Assembly (NCBI RefSeq): GCF_032452875.1
Contig: NC_083878.1
Span: 58,199,378-58,263,377, forward strand
Source: Bos javanicus
Lineage: Eukaryota > Chordata > Mammalia > Artiodactyla > Bovidae
DNA: 64,000 bases
Direction: 5' to 3'
The stretch's first letter is position 1; every line of letters begins with the position of its first letter. Under the pieces are notes generated by a model. That model had not been told where the DNA came from. It did not search any database and saw only the letters and a list, made by a program, of their open reading frames with translations. Positions 21,830-31,692 of this stretch are shown here, in pieces. A program made the translations under genes and the position numbers.

Positions 21830-22031
21830 CAAGGCTTCCCAGGTGGCACAGTGGTAAAAAGTCTGTCTGCCAATGCAGAAGACATGGCTTTGATCCCTGG
21901 GTCAGGAAGATCCCCTGAAGAACAGTGGCTATTCATTCCATGCCTGGAGAATTCCATGGCCAGAGGAGACTGGGAAGCTATGGTCCATGGGTTGCAAAGA
22001 GTCAGACACAACTGAGTACACACAGACATAC
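21830..22031 (+). mobile_element. Bov-tA SINE, complete
   Basis: A tRNA-Glu-derived head with pol III A box (about 21844-21854, tggcacagtgg) and B box (about 21886-21896, ggctttgatcc), followed by the Bov-A monomer. The exact 11-bp duplications attttcatttg at 21819-21829 and 22032-22042 define it. Diverged from consensus, so not recent. Confidence 0.92.
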
Positions 22032-22095
22032 ATTTTCATTTGGTCAGAAATATTAATGGAATTATTTAGCCCTTACAATAGTTAGAAATACATAT

Positions 22096-22268
22096 GAAAG
22101 TGAAAGTGTTAGTTGCATAGTTATGTCCAACTCTTTGTGACCCAATGAACTTTAGCCCACTAGGCTCTTCTATCCATGAAATTCTTCAGGTAAGAACACT
22201 GGAGTGGCTATCCATTTCCTTCTCCAGGGGATCTTCTTGACCCAGGGATTGAACCGGGTCTATCATTA
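22096..22268 (-). mobile_element. Bov-tA SINE, antisense, truncated in the tRNA head
   Basis: Starts with the 'gaaagtgaaagtg' tail complement and runs through 'cttctccaggggatcttctt' to 'ggattgaaccgggtc', where the antisense head ends early. Confidence 0.85.
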
Positions 22269-22541
22269 AAAATGGCCAATAAATTTATTTATTTATTGAA
22301 AACCAGTAAGTTGCTAAAGATTATTTACAGAATGACCTTACTTCTGAAAAGCAAATGGTAAATTCAACAGATAATAGCATATAAGCGAAAACTTCTGAAA
22401 AGTAATATATTCAACTGTTCATAGAGGATTACTTTGAACAACAGGAATACAGTAGTCCTCAATGTTATGCCTCTATAATGTTCCCATTTTCTTCCACCAT
22501 GTGATATAATTAGTTTAACTATGAAAAAATAATTATGTAAT

Positions 22542-22690
22542 ATTTATTGAATACTTGCCATTTGCCCAGCATAATGCCAGGAATCAAAGTTGTTATAAAG
22601 AAAAATAAGGTACTAATTCTAACTTCATGTAACTTGTAATACCAAGACAAGATATATAGACATAAATCACATAATTATACAAGAAATTAT
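22542..22690. repeat. Possible L2 fragment
   Basis: 'tttattgaatacttgccatt' followed by 'cagcataatgccagg' resembles the L2 3' region that reads '…attgagcacctactatgtgccaggcac…'. The match is short and old. The rest of 22269-23413 holds nothing that I recognise. Confidence 0.4.
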
Positions 22691-23413
22691 GTGAATAATT
22701 GTCTAAATTAGTGACTCTGTTTTAGTTCAATGAGCCAACATTTCCAAGTAGGATAGAATAGTGAAATGATTGAACCTGAAATGCATACTGATAGAAGAAT
22801 TCTATTTGTGTAAGTCAACTAGAGTTCTAGAGTGCATTAAAGCAGGGGTTATTCAGACAAGAAAGTTCCAAGTATTTAAGTGAGAAATTAATATTAGCAA
22901 ATCATTTTAACATCCAGTACTCATTAGTTGAAAATATTTAGATTTATGAAAAGACAGTGTTAGCATCATGTCAAATGTTTATTTACACAGAAAAGAAGCA
23001 TATAGGGGAAAAGTTGTTCTTGTCCCAGAAAATATGAAAGGCATATGAAGACAAAAAATGTAGTTGTCTTTCAACTCTCCATCTTCCCCAATGATTGTTG
23101 TATTGGTATAAGTGGTTAGCAACTATAAGGTTTTGCTATTAAAGATAAGGTAAAACAGCCATAAAATGAGGACAAAAATTATTTTGGACTTGTAACCTGA
23201 AGTTTATTTTTTAATTGAAAATCCACTTTTCCAGTATACAACCCAGAGGTAATGATATTTTGAGGAGTCTTAGTTATTTTCACTTGTGGCTCTGCAATTT
23301 CTACGTAACTCTTCCAACCAAACATTTGATCCAATATTTCTGCTCCTGTTTCCATTATCAAAATTGTTTTTCCCCTAACGGTGGGAAGAAGAGCCATAAT
23401 CAAACAAAAACAA

Positions 23414-23562
23414 CAAGAACTCAACCTTGACTGCCCATTAAAATCACCAGTGACCTTCACAGGACAATTCAATCAAAATTTGTAGGGAACTAGTAAGAAG
23501 TAGTTTTCCAGAGCCCCACAGGTGATTGCAATGTACAGGAAGGCTGAGTACTACTGAACTTA
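23414..23562. mobile_element. MER5-like (hAT-Charlie) DNA transposon remnant
   Basis: The left part 'aactcaaccttgactgccc' and the right part 'gcaatgtacaggaaggctga' are inverted versions of each other, as in the MER5 terminal inverted repeats (…tctcaaccttggctgcac…). Non-autonomous, no coding. A minus-strand frame of 97 codons (23179-23472) overlaps it and the sequence next to it; I do not recognise a protein in it. Confidence 0.6.
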
Positions 23563-23699
23563 GTGAACTCAGATCACTGAATGAAAAGTGAATCTGAAAA
23601 AAAAAAAAAAAAGTAGTTTCCACTGAAATAGAACTCATGGAAAATTCATATGAGAAATTTAAATGCAAGAAAACATTAAGAATTTTTAAGGAAAATAAA

Positions 23700-24314
23700 C
23701 AGTGTCAGACTTTATTTTTTGGGGTCCAAAATCACTGCAGATGGTGACTGCAGCCATGAAATTAAAAGATATTTACTCCTTGGAAGAAAAGTTATGATCA
23801 ACCTAGATAGCATATTGAAAAGCAGAGACATTACTTTGCCAACAAAGGTCCATCTAGTCAAGGCTATGGTTTTTCCAGTGGTCATGTATGGATGTGAGAG
23901 TTGGACTGTGAAGAAGGCTGAGCGCCGAAGAATTGATGCTTTAGAACTGTGGTGTTGGAGAAGACTCTTGAGAGTCCCTTGGACTGCAAGGAGATCCAAC
24001 CAGCCCATTCTGAAGGAGATCAGCCCTGGGATTTCTTTGGAGGGAATGATGCTAAAGCTGAAACTCCAGTACTTTGGCCACCTCATGCGAAGAGTTGATT
24101 CATTGGAAAACACCCTGATGCTGGGAGGGATTGGGGGCAGGAGGAGAAGGGGACGGCAGAGGATGAGATGGCTGGATGGCATCACTGACTCGATGGACGT
24201 GAGTCTGAGTGAACTCCGGTAGTTGGTGATGGACAGGGAGGCCTGGCGTGCTGCGATTCATGGGGTCGCAAAGAGTCAGACACAACTGAACGACTGAATT
24301 GAACTGAACTGAAA
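23700..24314 (+). mobile_element. BovB 3' part, sense, with open C-terminal frame
   Basis: 5'-truncated in the region after RT. From 23719 a frame stays open for 167 codons: 'TKVHLVKAMVFPVVMYGCE', 'RRIDALELWCWRRLLRVPW', 'LKLKLQYFGHLMRRVDSLE', 'RWLDGITDSMDVSLSELR'. It is then cut by a TAG at 24220. The 3' end is complete with a GAACT tail at about 24298-24313. This is one of the least damaged BovB C-termini in the window. Confidence 0.92.
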
Positions 24315-25227
24315 ATATTTTTAGACACTAAATTTTAGACACCTAATTCAAGAATTTTGAATTTGGAAGTGTAATAGGCAAAAATAGAAATGAGATTATT
24401 ACTACTAAGAAGCAATAGAATTTTCTCAAATTTCCAGCTGAAGACATATCTTAAAATATGTAGTTAAAGTGTAAAAAGGTAGAAAAATGTGTGAAAATGT
24501 AAGTACCTTGGTATACTCATACATGAGCAATAACATGGGACATATAAGCCTTCCTTAAAAAGAAAAGTATGAGTGGGTTGCCATTTTCTTCTCCAAGGGG
24601 AAAATACAGTTAGACTCAATTATTACAGAAAAATATTCATTTTGTAACTAAGAAATTGACTCTGAAGAATGGAAGGCTTTCACCAGGCTTGGAAAGGATT
24701 ACTTTTTTAAAAATTAAAATTAAATATCAATATGAATGATTATCAATAGTGGAAATTTGAAATCCCAAGATTAAAGAGAATGATCTTACAAGTGAAAAAC
24801 AAATATCCTAACACACACACAAAAAAATTAACAGACTTCTCCTTTGCAAGAAGAGACTATATAATTCAACAGCAGCATATAGAATAAAAATCAAAGGACA
24901 GAGCGCCAAGAATCCTATTCCCAGTTAAAATATCACTTATCTGTAAGGAAAAGACATTGTAATTATACAAGTTAGCATATACACAATTAATATGAAGGAT
25001 GAAGAATATATTTTAGGTAATGTTCTAATCAACAAATAAAGCATATTTTTTAAAGGAATAATATTATGGGGAAACAAATAGGAAGATATATTTAAAATAT
25101 TAATATTATAAGAATGTAAAAGTTTAATAGTATATAATCTAAACTCAAGATGGGGAAGTTGGGAAAAAAGTGAATAAAGTAGAGAGAATGGGAATGCATT
25201 AATACAGAATTTTAAAAAAAGTTTTAT
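24315..25227. other. Unassigned AT-rich spacer
   Basis: About 910 bases with many A/T runs and no recognised repeat or gene. It ends at the mitochondrial insertion. Confidence 0.5.
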
Positions 25228-25781
25228 TGTTAAATTGACCTTCCCACAAAAAAGGGTAGGATAGCATAATAAGATGAGAAAACCTTATGGAGGTTTATCT
25301 AACTTGTCTAAAAACATTAAAACAAGACATGAGTTCAAGGCACAACAAAATTTTAAATGGGCTAACAACTTGGTTATGGGTGACCCCAGAAGACAAAATA
25401 ACCCCCAAGTGATTAAATTCTAGACTAATTTGTTAAAATACTTTATCATTTACTGATCCAATATATTGATCAATGGAACAAGTTACCCTAGGGATAACAG
25501 GCTAGTCCTACTCTAGAGTTTATATGGACAATATAGTTTATGATGTCAATGTTGGATCAGGATATCCCAATGGTGTAATATATCAATGGTGTGATATCAA
25601 TGTTTCATTTGTTCCATGATTAAAGTCCTACATAATCTGAATTCAGACTAATCTAGATTGGTTTCTGTGTATTGTATATTTCTTGCAGTACAAAAGAATA
25701 AAGAAATAAGATCTACTTTATAAAATTCCCTTCAAACTAATAGATGATATGTTCTGAATTCAATTAGTTTATATACAGCCC
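25228..25781 (+). pseudogene. MT-RNR2: Mitochondrial 16S rRNA pseudogene (3' domain)
   Basis: The highly conserved peptidyl-transferase region is plain: 'acaagttaccctagggata' at about 25480-25498, 'gttggatcaggat' at about 25550, 'gattaaagtccta' near 25619 and 'ttgcagtac' near 25684, in the right order and spacing for the last third of 16S rRNA. Upstream, 'aattgaccttccc' (about 25234) and 'gatgagaaaaccttatgg' extend the match. Many changes at universally conserved positions exclude a working rRNA. Confidence 0.9.
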
Positions 25782-25986
25782 TGCTGATGTTGGGAAAGAT
25801 TGAAGGCAGGAGGAGAAGGGAATGACGGAGGATGAGATGGCTAGATGGCATAACCGACTCAATGGACATGAGTTTGGGTAAACTCCAGGAGTTGGTGATG
25901 GACAGGGAGGCCTGGCGTGCTGCAGTTCATGGGATCACAAAGAGTTTGACATGACTGAGCGACTGAACTGAACTGAACTGAACTGA
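25782..25986 (+). mobile_element. BovB 3' fragment inserted in the NUMT
   Basis: Sense BovB terminus from 'ctgatgttgggaaagattg' to four GAACT units ending at 25986. The mitochondrial sequence continues on the far side ('ccaagaacagg'), so this BovB arrived after the mitochondrial DNA. Confidence 0.9.
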
Positions 25987-26001
25987 CCAAGAACAGGATC
26001 T

Positions 26002-26072
26002 CTTAAGGTGGGAGAGCCCGGTAATTGTGTAAAATTTAAAACCTTTTGCCAGATGTTCAATTCTTCTTAATA
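26002..26072 (+). pseudogene. MT-TL1: Mitochondrial tRNA-Leu(UUR) pseudogene
   Basis: Begins 'cttaaggtgggagagcccgg' and ends 'ttcttcttaat', with 'gtaattgtgtaaaa' and the anticodon TAA at about 26037-26039. The D arm and anticodon arm follow the mammalian mitochondrial tRNA. Position between 16S and ND1 is as in mtDNA. Mutations in the T arm make a functional transcript unlikely. Confidence 0.88.
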
Positions 26073-26258
26073 GCATGTTTATTCCCATCCTACTTACCAT
26101 AGAATTCCTCACATTAATACAGCAAAAAGACTTTGTAGACAATCCCAAAAAGTACCAAACACTGCCGGCCTTCCTGGCCTACTATCATCTATCACCAATG
26201 CTATCAAAGTATTCATTAAAGAACCATTAGGACCACTAGCATCATCAGTATCTTCCTG
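26073..26258 (+). pseudogene. MT-ND1: Mitochondrial ND1 pseudogene (N-terminal part)
   Basis: A start codon at 26075 opens a short stretch matching the first ND1 helix ('ttcctcacattaatacag' corresponds to FLTLV…). Further on, in another frame from 26176, the codons read 'GLLSSITNAIKVFIKEPL', the conserved amphipathic segment of complex I subunit ND1, followed by Gly-Pro-Leu-Ala-Ser-Ser. A frameshift between the two parts and the sudden end at about 26258 show a dead 5' piece of the gene. Confidence 0.85.
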
Positions 26259-26720
26259 TAAAGAGCAGGAAAATAAATATTTTAGACTCTCAAGCCCATG
26301 TAGTCTTCAAAACAACTTCCCATTTCTACCATCGTAACTCAAAGTCAGAAAAGACAGGCATAGACAATACATACACACGTAGGAATAATCATATTCCAAC
26401 ACAATTTTATAAACTTAAGCAGTGAGGTTGATTTGGTTTATGGGCAGTAGTTTAATAACCTCTGTTTTAAAAGAAATTTTTTGGTGGTGATGAGCAGATA
26501 GGCCAATGAAAATACTAAAGAATAAATGAAAAGGCAGAAAAAATAGGGAGCATTTCATGGATGCCAGTATGCGGAGCTCCATGTGTATACTCCCAGTGAA
26601 GCAACCATAACTACTAAAAGTTGTATGTAAAATAAAATCCTTGGGAAATTTTCTAAGGGCATACATCAAATGAAAAAAAAAATTTATCCAAGAAATTACA
26701 ATAAATCTTCGTAAAAAGTT
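26259..26720. other. Unassigned spacer
   Basis: About 460 bases right of the NUMT with no recognised gene. An 84-codon minus-strand frame at 26415-26669 has no domain that I recognise. Confidence 0.45.
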
Positions 26721-27023
26721 TGAGTATGTATTGCTGCTGCTGCTGCTGCTAAGTTGTTTCAGTCGTGTCCGACTCTGTGCGACTCTATAGACGGCAGCCC
26801 ACCAGGCTCCCCCATCCCTGGGATTCTCCAGGCAAGAACACTGGAGTGGGTTGCCATTTCCTCCTCCAATGCATGAAAGTGAAAAGTGAAAGTGAAGTCG
26901 CTCAGTCGTGTCTGACTCCTAGCGACCCCATGGACTGCAGCCTACCAGGCTCCTCCGTCCATCGGATTTTCCAGGCAAGAGTACTGGAGTGGGGTGCCAT
27001 TGCCTTCTCTGTGAGTATGTATT
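26721..27023 (-). mobile_element. Bov-A2 SINE, antisense, with 12-bp duplications
   Basis: SINE body 26733-27011, starting with six GCT units (the complement of the AGC tail) and ending 'ttgccttctctg'. Flanked by the exact 12-base duplications tgagtatgtatt at 26721-26732 and 27012-27023. Low divergence suggests a fairly young copy. Confidence 0.95.
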
Positions 27024-27359
27024 ACCTAAGCCATATCTACTTCCTGCCTATACCCTCAGTTCAATGTGACTAAAGCTCTATTCTGAGTGGATATGCTTAA
27101 CATTAAGTGCTCTCATCCCCTAGCCTGCACTCTAGGACAGTTATGTTTCCCTGGAAGAGGTAAAAACCACCAGTATTTCTCATTCCTACAGGCTGCATGT
27201 TATAGAAGCTAAATACCAGGTGAATCATGAGCATGTTCTAGACGTTGGAGCTCCTTCCGTTTACTAAAGGATACCAGGTCATTTTTCTTTCTCATTCAAC
27301 ACATAGAGATGATGTTCCTCACCACAAGAAACAAGTCAAAAAGACTACTACTAATGCCC
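27024..27359. other. Unassigned spacer
   Basis: About 335 bases. Nothing was recognised. Confidence 0.4.
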
Positions 27360-27572
27360 CTGTGTGTGTGGGGGGCAAAGTCACGTCAATCACGTCTGAC
27401 TCTTTGTAACCCTGTGAACTGCAGTCCGCCAGGCTCCTCTATCGATGGAATTCTCCAGCCAAGAATACTGGAGTGGTTTGCCATGCCCTTCTCCAGGGGA
27501 TCTTCCAAACCCAGGGATCAAATCCACATGGGCAGGCGGGTTCTTTACCACTAGTGCCACCTGGGAAGATTG
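27360..27572 (-). mobile_element. Bov-tA SINE, antisense
   Basis: Antisense Bov-A monomer ('ggaattctccagccaagaat') then the tRNA-derived head, ending 'agtgccacctgggaag'. A GT/G-rich stretch precedes it. No clear target duplication. Confidence 0.88.
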
Positions 27573-28559
27573 AGTTACCTTAACCTCTTTGTTCTCCAGA
27601 CTCTTTTTCTTTTACTTTGGGTTCCTACTCCCTTACTTGGGAATTCATGATCCACCATCAATTCTCCTGCTTTGGGTATTTATGTACGTGAAGTGAGTTT
27701 ACTATAGGCATAACTAGAGGATCTGTGACCCTCCTACCAGAGCTAGTGCTCTGTACCTGAGAGCAAGAGCTGGAGAAAAACTAGTGCCTCACAAAAAAGA
27801 AGGAAATCTGAGGTCTTTGACTTCAAGCCCTAAGTTCTGACCCTTGGAAAACACAGTTCAGCATCTCTTCAACTTGTGGTGACATTAGATCAATGATAAC
27901 TATGACAACATTACTTTTAGTTTAAAAATAATTTAGAATTAAAAATGTATAAACATTTTAAAATTAAATTTTTATGAAAATAAAAAGTTTTTAAAAATGT
28001 AATGCCATATCCTCACAACATGGAGAGAATAGCCAAGAAAACGCCACAGAAGTTTGAAGAAGGAAAAAAACAGTGAGTGATGTAATTAATTAACCATAAA
28101 ACAAGGACAAGACAGAATATTAGCAAAGTTAAAATTAGCTTCAAAATTTCCATAACTTAATAAAACAAGTGACTACAATGACCACAAAAAGAAAAGGCAC
28201 AAATAATTAATAAAATAAATTAAAGTAATGAACATATATCCAGTTAATACATAGAGATAAAAAGGCATATCATACAAATATTTTAAGTCCATATAATTGA
28301 TAAAGCAAATAATATGGCTATGTCATAGAAAAATATCTCATAAATAATGACAATAAAGAACAGAAACTTAAAACTTAAAGAACAAAAACTTTAAGTTCTA
28401 GAATTAAAAAAAAAATTAAATATTTTCACTTAAATAGTATTTCAAGCCTTATTACTAAGCTTTATCTAACACAGAGATGGCCACTATTCTACATGGAACA
28501 TTTCCAAAGGTTACAAAAAAAAAAAATGGACATACTCTAGCATATTTTGTGAATCCAGT
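27573..28559. other. Unassigned, very AT-rich sequence
   Basis: Many A and T runs, no recognised gene. Part of 27990-28450 could be old L1 5' sequence, but I cannot support that. Confidence 0.4.
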
Positions 28560-29760
28560 ATGATATTCAATCATAACAAGAATAATAAGAAAAAGGAAAT
28601 TATAATTTAATCTTAATCATTAGCATTAATAAAAACTTTTTAAATTTTATCAAAAGTTATCCATCTCTTTATATAAAAAATTAAATATGACCAATTTGGA
28701 TTTACTCTCAATAATGAAAGTTGATCTAACATTTAAAAATAATCAATGTAATTTATCAAATTAAAGAATAATTGGGAGAGTAAATTATCAATATTAATAT
28801 AAAATGATTTGATGAAATCAGAATTCATTAATGACAAAACACATAGCAAAATAGGAAAAGAAGAGAAGTTAGATAAAGTGATAGGGCCTTTAAAATCTCT
28901 AATGAAAGTATTGTACTTAACAATATGTTGAATGTTTTCATTTGAGACTAGTGATTATATAAGCATATCCACCACCCCTGTCTTATCAGTCTGGTAAGAT
29001 AAGAAAAAGAAAGAAATGATATACAACTGGAAAGGAAGAAACAAAACAAGATTATTCCTACATTATTGTATGACTGATACACAGAAAATTTTAAGGCTTA
29101 ACAATCAGAATAAATAAGTGAATTTAGCAAAGTTGCAGGATACAAAAATGACATAAAGATTATATAAATTCTTCTATACTTGCAACAAACAAAATATAAA
29201 ATTTTCAAATGATACCACTTAAATTCAGTTCGGTTTAGTCGCTCAGTCGTGTCTGACTCTTTGCAACCCCATGAATTGCAGCACGCCAGGCCTCCCTGTC
29301 CATCACCAACTCCTGGAGTTCACTCAGACCCACATCGATAGCACTTAAAGTAGCATGAAAAACACCAAAAGCCTAGGATTAAATCTAACAAACCATGTGC
29401 ACAACTTAATAAAAATAATCCAATGAATTGTTATAGTTTTACATGGACAAGAGATTATTAATCAACTGGCATGATAACATATCATTTGGAAATAAATGGT
29501 TTGTATAATTGATAGCATCTCAATCAATCTTCCAAAAATTTCTTTTTAATCTATAATTATTCTTAACTTTATATATGAAGGTAAAAGGCCCAGAATAGCC
29601 AAGAAACTGTTGTAGAAGAAAGATAAAATGGGCATACTCACTATAATTAATAACAAGGTATATTAAAATAATGTCTGAACTACTGCAGTATATTTGATTC
29701 AAAGACATGCAAATAGACCAAATAGAAAACAAGAAATGGTTTGACCATTGCCTTTAAGGA
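28560..29760 (+). mobile_element. Old L1 ORF2 remnant, sense
   Basis: Scattered conceptual matches to L1 ORF2 in the correct order: 'NSLMTKHIAK' near 28830, 'YCMTDTQKIL' near 29060 (equivalent to the strand after FADD), 'KLQDTKM' near 29135 and 'SLGLNLTNHVHNLIK' near 29370. Stops and frameshifts throughout. A BovB scrap interrupts it at 29224-29341. The family is not resolved; it is much older than the L1 at 12.9-17 kb. Confidence 0.5.
29224..29341 (-). mobile_element. BovB 3'-end fragment, antisense
   Basis: About 118 bases from 'cagttcggtttagtcgctc' to 'cactcagacccacat'. Flanked by the 8-base repeats cacttaaa at 29216-29223 and 29342-29349. Confidence 0.85.
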
Positions 29761-30386
29761 CACTAAACTCATTAATTTATTAATCTCTTATCATGATATC
29801 ACATCAGAGTAAAGAGAAAGGTTGGTCTTTTTAATCTTTTATTGAGATAATGACTATAAATGTGAACAAAGTATTGACCTAAGAACACAAAAATCAGTTT
29901 CAAATAGATTGTATACCCAAGTTTAAGTAGCTAATCCAATAGCATTTAAAAAATAGTACAGATGAATATATATAATTTCAAAGTTAGAAATGTCTTGTTA
30001 CATGGAATATTAAAGCAATGTCTCCTAGCTCTTGAATCAGGAATGACTTGCTTGTCTCTTTGACAAGAAAATATGGCCGAAGCAATGTTGGACCACGTAT
30101 AAGATTAAGCTTCAAGAAGTCTTTCATGCTTCTGTTCTGGCTCTTGGTCCTGCCCAGCTGGTTAACAAGCTCAAGCTAACCTGTTGGATGATAAGGAACA
30201 TATGGTTTTGTCATCCCTATTATCCAGCTTATGCTAGCCAACCCCAGAACCAAAGCTGTACTGTTAAGCATGATAAGTGATTGCAATTGCATCAGTGAGT
30301 CCAGTTGAGATTAGTCCTAATTATTCATCCACAGACTGTAAGCAAAAGAACTGTTGTTTTAAACCAGTAAACTTTAGGTAGCTTAA
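29761..30386. other. Unassigned spacer
   Basis: About 630 bases. Nothing was recognised. Confidence 0.4.
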
Positions 30387-30618
30387 TATGCAATATGTGT
30401 GTTCAGTTGCTCAGTACTGTCTAACTCCTTGCAACCCCATGGACTGTAACCCAACAGGTTCCTCCATCCATGAGCTTTGCCAGGCAAGAAAACTGAAGCA
30501 GGAAGCCATTTTCGACTCCAGGGGATCCTTCTGACTCAAGGATTGAATCCACATCTCTTGATTCTCTCCTGCAGATTTTTTACTGCTGAACCCCCAGGGA
30601 AACCCCTATTATGCAATA
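30387..30618 (-). mobile_element. Bov-tA SINE, antisense, with 9-bp duplications
   Basis: SINE body 30396-30609: antisense Bov-A part ('ctttgccaggcaagaaaact') and tRNA head ending 'gaacccccagggaaacccc'. The repeats tatgcaata at 30387-30395 and 30610-30618 fit its target duplication. Confidence 0.9.
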
Positions 30619-31170
30619 AAATGCAGTAAATAATGACACAAATTGGCACATTATTGAGGAAGATATTCAAATAAAAATCTAATAAAGTTAACAATCACCA
30701 AGTGACAAAAAACAAGGATAAAAGCAAATACTAACAGGACATATTTTAACTGGAATTTTTATACATTGCTTATGGGAGTATTGTTTTATAAAATAACTTA
30801 GTGAAGAGGTTGGCATTGGCTAATCAGTTAAAATATTTCCATACTATATGATTCCAATTATAATCCTAGGTAAAATTTAACAGAAATGCACACATGCATG
30901 AACATGTTTTGTACATGTTCATTGCAGCAATAACTTAATATTAAAAAAAGAAACTAAATGTCCATTGGCACAATAATAAATAGTTATATATGGTTTACTC
31001 ATATTAACATGCTATTTTAAAGTACTAAAAATTTATCTTCTAAACCCACAAAACATGCATGGAACTCACAAACAGAATTTTGAGCTAAAGAAACCAGAAA
31101 CAAAAATAATATGTACTATTTAATTCCATTATTGTGTGTGTTTCAATAATTCAACAAATAGAGTGCTAAC
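30619..31170 (+). mobile_element. Old L1 3' part, sense
   Basis: 'aatgtccattggcacaataa' and 'atgcatggaactcacaaaca' match the ORF2 C-terminal/3' region of old mammalian L1 (…AATGTCCATCA…, …GGATGAATCTCACAAAC…). Heavily mutated. It may be the 3' continuation of the remnant at 28.56-29.76 kb. Confidence 0.5.
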
Positions 31171-31459
31171 TAGAGATTTTGCTGCTAAGTTGCTTCAGTC
31201 ATGTCTGACTCTGTGCGACCCCATAGATGGAAGCCCACCAGGCTCCCCCATCCTTGGGATTCTCCAGGCAAGAATATTGGAGTGGGTTGCCATTTCCTTC
31301 TCCAACGCATGAAAGTGAAAAGTGAAAGGGAAGTTGCTCAGTCCTGTCCGACTCTTACTGACCCCATGAACTGCAGCCTACCAGGCTCCTCCATCCATGG
31401 GATTTTCCAGGCAAGAGTACTGGAGTGGGGTGCCATTGCCTTCTCCAATTAGAGATTTT
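31171..31459 (-). mobile_element. Bov-A2 SINE, antisense, with 10-bp duplications
   Basis: SINE body 31181-31449 beginning with two GCT units and ending 'cattgccttctccaat'. The exact repeats tagagatttt at 31171-31180 and 31450-31459 mark the insertion. Confidence 0.93.
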
Positions 31460-31523
31460 ACATTTATCTAATAAAAGCTTAAAGGAGAGCAAACAGGTTT
31501 TATCATAATAGTCAGTTTATCAC

Positions 31524-31601
31524 ACGGAGGCCTAGCGTGCTGTGATTCACGGGGTCACAAAGAGTTGGACACGACTGAGCGACTGATCTGATCTGATCTG
31601 A
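31524..31601 (+). mobile_element. BovB 3'-end fragment with GATCT tail
   Basis: The last 60 bases of BovB ('ggaggcctagcgtgctgtga') followed by three GATCT units instead of the commoner GAACT tail. Confidence 0.85.
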
Positions 31602-31692
31602 TGACATTTTATAAGTTTAAGGTATAGAACACACTGATTTAATACATTTATATAATGCAACATGATTGGCATTGTAGTGTTAGCTAGCACCC

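Larger units (their letters stand above)
25228..26258 (+). other. Nuclear mitochondrial insertion (NUMT), interrupted by BovB
   Basis: Three mitochondrial genes follow one another in mitochondrial order and orientation: 3' part of 16S rRNA (to 25781), tRNA-Leu(UUR) (26002-26072) and the N-terminal part of ND1 (to about 26258). A 205-base BovB fragment (25782-25986) lies in the short 16S/tRNA-Leu junction. Substitutions, small deletions and frame loss show it is old and non-functional. The left border is approximate. Confidence 0.9.

Noticed and set aside
23179..23472. 97-codon minus-strand frame with protein-like composition
   Set aside because: It runs into the MER5-like DNA transposon and I could not link it to any family; a chance frame is likelier.
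26733..26752. GCT triplet run as a coding polyglutamine or polyleucine expansion
   Set aside because: It is the tail of an antisense Bov-A2 SINE; the same tail occurs at 4650, 9950 and 32471.
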